Shown here one piece after another: positions 5,299 to 9,018 of a DNA stretch of 9,018 nt; within the stretch, counting starts at the first letter, position 1, and each line of letters starts with the position of its first letter. The notes under the pieces were generated by a model that saw only the letters and a list, made by a program, of their open reading frames with translations, had not been told where the DNA came from and made no database searches. Where the stretch lies: positions 1-9,018 of the forward strand of contig JAUZPS010000157.1 of assembly GCA_030705945.1 (NCBI GenBank), in the 5' to 3' direction. This DNA is from Bacillota bacterium (GTDB taxonomy: Bacteria > Bacillota > Clostridia > Acetivibrionales > DSM-2933). Both the position numbers and the translations under genes were made by a program.

Positions 5299-6963
5299 AT
5301 GAGAAAAAAATTTTTAATAATGTTTGCGATAATGTTAATAATGGTTTTTGATATCGCAACATCTTTTGCTGATAACCCAATCGTACAAACTGTTTATACA
5401 GCTGATCCAGCGCCGATGGTCTATAATGGAAGAGTATACGCGTATGTAGGTCATGATGAAGACGACGCGCCGACAACCACATACAAAATGAAGGAATGGA
5501 GATGCTATTCTTCGGCTGATATGGTAAATTGGACAGACCATGGAGCAGTATTACCAGTAACCGCATTCAAATGGGCAACCCAGACAAAAGATGCCAACGC
5601 TGCTCAGGTTATTTATCGTAATGGCAAGTTTTACTATTATGTATCAGTTTATGATACAACACATCCTGGAATAGCGGTTGGAGTTGCTGTTTCAAACAGT
5701 CCCACAGGACCGTTCACAGATGCTATTGGTCACGCGCTTGTTACAAATGACATGACAAAATATGCAAGTCATGGATGGGATGATCTTGACCCAACGGTAT
5801 TCATTGATGATGATGGGCAGGCGTATTTGTATTGGGGTAATAATGCCTGCTACTATGCAAAGCTTAACAATGATATGATATCTATAAATGGCTCAATAAA
5901 TGCTATACCATTAAATACTACAGCATTTGGACCCGATTATGAAGAAGCTCCGTGGGTATACAAACGCGATGGAACATATTACATGATTTATGCATCTGGT
6001 TTCCCGGAATGTATAAGATATTCTACAAGCTCAAGTCCCACAGGCCCTTGGACATATAAGGGCGTTGTCATGACCACACAAGGCGGCAGCAACACAAACC
6101 ATCCTGGTATTATTGATTTTAACAGCAATTCATATTTCTTCTATCATACTGATGGTTTGTCGGGAAGCACAAGCTATAAACGTTCTGTATGTATAGAACA
6201 ATTCAAGTACAATACCAATGGTACAATACCACAGTTAAATATGACCAAAACAGGCGTAACACAAATAAGCAATCTGAATCCATATGTAAAAACTGAAGCT
6301 GAAACAATTTGCATGGAATCGGGCGTTGAAACGGAACAATGCAGTGAAGGCGGAGTTGATGTATGTAATATTGAAAACGGCGATTATATAAAGGTTAAGG
6401 GGGTCAATTTTGCTTCAGGCGCTGCATCCTTTGATGCTAGAGTAGCTTCGGCGACAAGCGGAGGGAATATTGAACTCCGACTTGACAGCCCGACAGGAAC
6501 ACTGGTTGGAACATGCGCTGTTACTGGTACAGGAGGGTGGCAGACATGGGTAAACAAATCCTGTAATGTCAGCGGCGCTACAGGAATACATGATTTATAC
6601 CTGAAATTTACAGGCGGCAGCGGTAATCTCTTTAATTTCAACTGGTGGAAGTTCAACACCAGTCTTTCAAGTCCAACATCGACGCCAACATCAACACCGA
6701 CATTAAAGCCAACATCAACACCTACATCAAAACCTTCTTCAACCAGTACTTCGACACCAACTCCAACGTCGACGCCTGCGAACAGCATTGACTTAAACCA
6801 TGACGGAGCGATAAACATGGCTGATGTAATACTTTTGGCTAGTAAATTTAATACGGTTAAGGGGAATACTGGATACATTGATTCTTATGACTTGAATAAA
6901 GACGGAGTTATAAATATGGCGGATGTAATAATTATTGCAGCTAAATTTAACACTATTGTTTAA
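5299..6963 (+). CDS. Secreted GH43 (arabinofuranosidase/xylosidase type) with CBM6 and dockerin
   Basis: This is a cellulosomal GH43 of 554 residues. A signal peptide covers 1-24 (likely cut after SFA). The catalytic propeller spans about 27-325, beginning IVQTVYTADPAPMVYNGRVY. The predicted catalytic residues are D36 (base, in TADPAP), D164 (DLDPT) and E216 (acid, in YEEAPWV). There is no GH43_C2 sandwich: the propeller joins CBM6 (331-453) directly. A Thr/Ser/Pro linker (456-494) precedes a dockerin (498-552) with DLNHDGAINMAD and DLNKDGVINMAD. In CBM6 the usual Tyr of the YIDNGDW motif is Asn (N357), while W414 is kept. The catalytic domain belongs to a different GH43 subfamily from the upstream enzyme, so the two probably attack different bonds of arabinoxylan or arabinan. 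Arabinofuranosidase or xylosidase activity is the best guess; biochemistry is not settled by sequence. Confidence 0.92.
   Translation: MRKKFLIMFAIMLIMVFDIATSFADNPIVQTVYTADPAPMVYNGRVYAYVGHDEDDAPTTTYKMKEWRCYSSADMVNWTDHGAVLPVTAFKWATQTKDANAAQVIYRNGKFYYYVSVYDTTHPGIAVGVAVSNSPTGPFTDAIGHALVTNDMTKYASHGWDDLDPTVFIDDDGQAYLYWGNNACYYAKLNNDMISINGSINAIPLNTTAFGPDYEEAPWVYKRDGTYYMIYASGFPECIRYSTSSSPTGPWTYKGVVMTTQGGSNTNHPGIIDFNSNSYFFYHTDGLSGSTSYKRSVCIEQFKYNTNGTIPQLNMTKTGVTQISNLNPYVKTEAETICMESGVETEQCSEGGVDVCNIENGDYIKVKGVNFASGAASFDARVASATSGGNIELRLDSPTGTLVGTCAVTGTGGWQTWVNKSCNVSGATGIHDLYLKFTGGSGNLFNFNWWKFNTSLSSPTSTPTSTPTLKPTSTPTSKPSSTSTSTPTPTSTPANSIDLNHDGAINMADVILLASKFNTVKGNTGYIDSYDLNKDGVINMADVIIIAAKFNTIV
6664..6780 (+). 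repeat. Degenerate Thr/Ser/Pro linker-coding repeat (second GH43)
   Basis: A run of imperfect ACATCAACACCG-like units encodes the linker between CBM6 and dockerin. It is longer than, and clearly related to, the linker repeat at 4972-5067. Confidence 0.7.
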
Positions 6964-6993
6964 AATTTATTGAGATTAGGATGCTTAATACTA

Positions 6994-7031
6994 TTTACAA
7001 ATGTCATATGTAAACACTATTTATCAAGTGT
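6994..7031. repeat. Two small AT-rich inverted repeats between GH43 and GH2
   Basis: TTTACA (6994-6999) / TGTAAA (7009-7014) is followed by ACACT (7014-7018) / AGTGT (7027-7031). Neither has a GC-rich stem or a following T-run, so read-through into the GH2 gene is likely. The 107-bp gap shows no CGWA and no good sigma-A promoter. Confidence 0.4.
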
Positions 7032-7057
7032 AAAAAATAATTTTAAAGCAATTTTTT

Positions 7058-7066
7058 AGGGGGGGG
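7058..7066 (+). promoter_or_regulatory. Homopolymeric G8 ribosome binding site of the GH2 gene
   Basis: A T6 run, one A and then eight G residues (7059-7066) stand where a Shine-Dalgarno is expected. The tract ends 4 bases before the ATG at 7071 and 7 before the in-frame ATG at 7074. No other AGGAGG-like site is near. Confidence 0.6.
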
Positions 7067-7070
7067 TAAA

Positions 7071-9018
7071 ATGATGAGAAGAAGGGTTTTTAGTATTTTA
7101 TTAATCTGCGCCTTACTAATAACATTTTTAAATGTGAATATTACTAGCGCTTTAGCTGCGCAGTATGCCCCGGAAGCGACCAATCGTGTGAAGATGAATA
7201 TTAACCGTGATTGGAAATTTAAATTAGGGGACCAGAGCGGAGCGCAAAGTACCACATATAATGATAGTTCATGGTCATCTGTCGGTTTGCCGCATTCTTT
7301 TGGCATCCCTTATTTTGCGGAATCAACCTTTTATGTTGGATACGGTTGGTATAGAAAACATTTGAATATTGATTCAACATGGACCTCGAGACGTATATCA
7401 GTGGAATTTGAAGCTGCTTTTCAGGTTGCTGAGGTTTATGTCAACAACACTTTGGTAGGAACTCATAAAGGCGGTTATACCGGCTTTTCCCTCGATATAA
7501 CAAATTATGTGCACAGTGGTGACAATGTACTGGCAGTTCGCTTAAATAACCTGTGGAACGCAGAGATTGCCCCCAGAGCTGGAGAACATAATTTTAACGG
7601 CGGCATTTACCGTAATGTATATCTTGTGTTAACAGATCCTCTCCATACCACATGGTACGGAACTTTTGCCACTACACCCACCATTTCGGCAAGCTCCGCT
7701 AATGTCAATATGAAAACTGAAGTCAAAAACGATAGCAGCGCTTCTCAAAACTGTACTGTAAAGACCACCATTGTCGATGCTGCTAAGACAGTGGTTACCA
7801 CAATGCAATCAAATTATAGCATTGCAGCAGGCGCTACATATACCTTTGATCAGACCAGTACCGCCATCAGCAATCCTCATTTATGGAGTCCGGAAGACCC
7901 GTATATGTATACTGCTTATACTACCGTTTATAAAAATAATGTTCCGGTAGATGATTTTACAACGCCATTTGGTATGAGATGGCTTAAGTTCACTGCTGAC
8001 CAGGGTTTCTTCCTGAATGGAAAACATGTGTTCTTACGCGGCGCAAACGTTCATCAGGACCATGCCGGATGGGGCGATGCGGTTACCGTCACTGGTATTA
8101 ACAGGGATGTAAAACTCATTAAAGACTGCGGTATGAATTTTATAAGAGGCTCGCATTATCCTCATAGCCCGTTTTTTGCTGAGTCTTGTGATAAATTAGG
8201 CGTTTTATTCTGGTCGGAGCTGGATTTATGGGGTTCAACAATGGGGCCTGAGAGCGGAGCCAATTGGAAAGCCAGCGCTTATCCTCCCAACAGCGCCAAC
8301 TGGACGAATTTTGAAAATAACGTTAAGCAACAATTACAGGAAATGATTCGAATAAACAGGAATCATCCAAGTATTATAGTATGGAGTATGGGAAATGAAT
8401 TATTCTTTACTGACCAAATGGACCGTTGTAAGACTTTGGTTAAGTCATTGGTATCATTAACTCACACCCAAGACCCTACCAGACCTGCCGGCCTTGGTGG
8501 AACCCAAAGAAGTGATTTTGACAAGCTGGCTGATGTTGCCGGATATAATGGCGATGGAGCAAAGTTATATATAAATCCAGGAATTCCTAATCTGGTTGCT
8601 GAATATGGAAGTCACGTCACTGACCGCCCAGGCAATTACTCCGCAAACTTCGGCGACTGTCAGAATGTTGAATATGCTTGGCGTTCAGGTCAGTCTCTTT
8701 GGTGCGGGTTTGATCATGGCAGTATACAAGGAGACATGGGTAAAATGGGTATGGTTGACTACTTCAGATTACCTAAACGCAGCTGGTACTGGTACCGTAA
8801 CGAATATCTTAAAATTGCCCCGCCAACTTGGCCAGCTGCAGGAACTGCTTCAGGCTTGAAATTAACTGCAGATAAGACAACAATTACAAATGATGGTACC
8901 GATGATTGTCAGCTGATTGTCAAGGTTGTTAATTCGGCAGGGACACAGATCAGCAATTCACCTGATGTCAAGCTCTCCATTGTTTCCGGGCCGGGACAGT
9001 TTCCAACTGGATCATCGT
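7071..9018 (+). CDS. Secreted glycoside hydrolase family 2 enzyme, 3' end missing
   Basis: The frame is open for 649 codons to the window edge, so the C-terminus is unseen. A signal peptide covers 1-30 (RRR, hydrophobic core, likely cut near ALAA). The GH2 sugar-binding jelly-roll is at about 40-187, with VEFEAAFQVAEVYVN and GGIYRNVYL. The immunoglobulin-like domain is at about 190-303. The TIM barrel is at about 305-580: FLRGANVHQD, then NHPSIIVWSMGNEL with the acid/base E443, then NLVAEYGSH with the nucleophile E511. From about 593 an Ig-like or bacterial Big-type domain begins. Both catalytic Glu residues are present. Activity may be beta-galactosidase, beta-glucuronidase or alpha-L-arabinopyranosidase; GH2 sequence alone does not decide. 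Its neighbours suggest trimming of arabinoxylan or arabinogalactan side chains. A downstream CBM6 and dockerin are plausible by analogy with the two preceding genes, but not seen. The start may be 7074. Confidence 0.9.
   Translation, partial: MMRRRVFSILLICALLITFLNVNITSALAAQYAPEATNRVKMNINRDWKFKLGDQSGAQSTTYNDSSWSSVGLPHSFGIPYFAESTFYVGYGWYRKHLNIDSTWTSRRISVEFEAAFQVAEVYVNNTLVGTHKGGYTGFSLDITNYVHSGDNVLAVRLNNLWNAEIAPRAGEHNFNGGIYRNVYLVLTDPLHTTWYGTFATTPTISASSANVNMKTEVKNDSSASQNCTVKTTIVDAAKTVVTTMQSNYSIAAGATYTFDQTSTAISNPHLWSPEDPYMYTAYTTVYKNNVPVDDFTTPFGMRWLKFTADQGFFLNGKHVFLRGANVHQDHAGWGDAVTVTGINRDVKLIKDCGMNFIRGSHYPHSPFFAESCDKLGVLFWSELDLWGSTMGPESGANWKASAYPPNSANWTNFENNVKQQLQEMIRINRNHPSIIVWSMGNELFFTDQMDRCKTLVKSLVSLTHTQDPTRPAGLGGTQRSDFDKLADVAGYNGDGAKLYINPGIPNLVAEYGSHVTDRPGNYSANFGDCQNVEYAWRSGQSLWCGFDHGSIQGDMGKMGMVDYFRLPKRSWYWYRNEYLKIAPPTWPAAGTASGLKLTADKTTITNDGTDDCQLIVKVVNSAGTQISNSPDVKLSIVSGPGQFPTGSS

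Noticed and set aside
6384..6878. Antisense 164-codon open frame over CBM6, linker and dockerin
   Set aside because: Its Val/Gly-rich protein is the mirror of the Thr/Ser/Pro linker repeat, with no ribosome site. The sense strand encodes clear domains. Similar antisense frames at 4959-5237 and 5273-5566 are rejected for the same reason.
6994..7020. Possible sigma-A promoter TTTACA ... TATTTA before the GH2 gene
   Set aside because: The -10 box matches only three of six bases, and the -35 is half of a small inverted repeat. Co-transcription from upstream is simpler.
7032..7057. A6/T6 hairpin-like arms before the GH2 ribosome site
   Set aside because: There is no G or C in the stem; it is too weak for a terminator.
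8596..8859. Alternative + strand 87-codon frame
   Set aside because: It lies wholly inside the GH2 barrel region, in another frame; the GH2 frame carries conserved motifs throughout.
1..9018. CRISPR arrays, insertion sequences, tRNA or rRNA genes, phage or defence genes
   Set aside because: I saw no repeat-spacer pattern, transposase motifs, cloverleaf sequences or toxin/defence domains. The repeats present are linker-coding or AT-rich.

Overview
The window looks like a piece of a low-GC, Gram-positive, cellulosome-producing Clostridia genome (Acetivibrio/Pseudobacteroides type). The evidence is a SigI/RsgI sensor pair of the kind used by these bacteria, two secreted glycoside hydrolases that each end in a CBM6, a Thr/Ser/Pro linker and a dockerin, strong AGGAGG-type ribosome sites and AT-rich intergenic DNA. 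The dockerins read more like type II than type I. On enzymes that arrangement is best known from Pseudobacteroides cellulosolvens, so that species or a relative is my guess; this is inference.

Layout, all genes on the + strand. Positions 1-306 are AT-rich non-coding DNA with short direct repeats and a good sigma-A type promoter (213-241). Then come sigI (307-1044) and rsgI (1146-2654). RsgI is a membrane anti-sigma factor whose outer end is a CBM42 (AbfB, arabinofuranose-binding) domain. A large two-tier hairpin with a T8 tract (2692-2778) probably ends this transcript. It is followed by a possible SigI-type promoter (CGAA at 2822-2825) and a leader hairpin (2835-2867). Next are a GH43 enzyme with GH43_C2, CBM6 and dockerin (2908-5253), a second GH43 with CBM6 and dockerin (5299-6963), and a GH2 enzyme starting at 7071 that is cut off by the window end after 649 codons. 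No convincing terminator lies between the three enzyme genes, so they probably form one operon.

How they fit together: the CBM42 of RsgI would touch arabinose side chains of arabinoxylan or arabinan outside the cell. RsgI, likely self-cleaved at Asn-Pro, would release SigI, and SigI would switch on the neighbouring arabinoxylan-degrading enzymes, which dock on a scaffoldin. The same kind of neighbourhood (a CBM42-bearing RsgI beside GH43-CBM6-dockerin genes) is known from Clostridium thermocellum (SigI5/RsgI5). The locus is therefore a variant of a described system rather than a wholly new one. The least expected details are the type-II-like enzyme dockerins, altered sugar-contact residues in the CBM42 and in one CBM6, a G8 tract as ribosome site for the GH2 gene, and a rise in GC content from the regulators to the enzymes.
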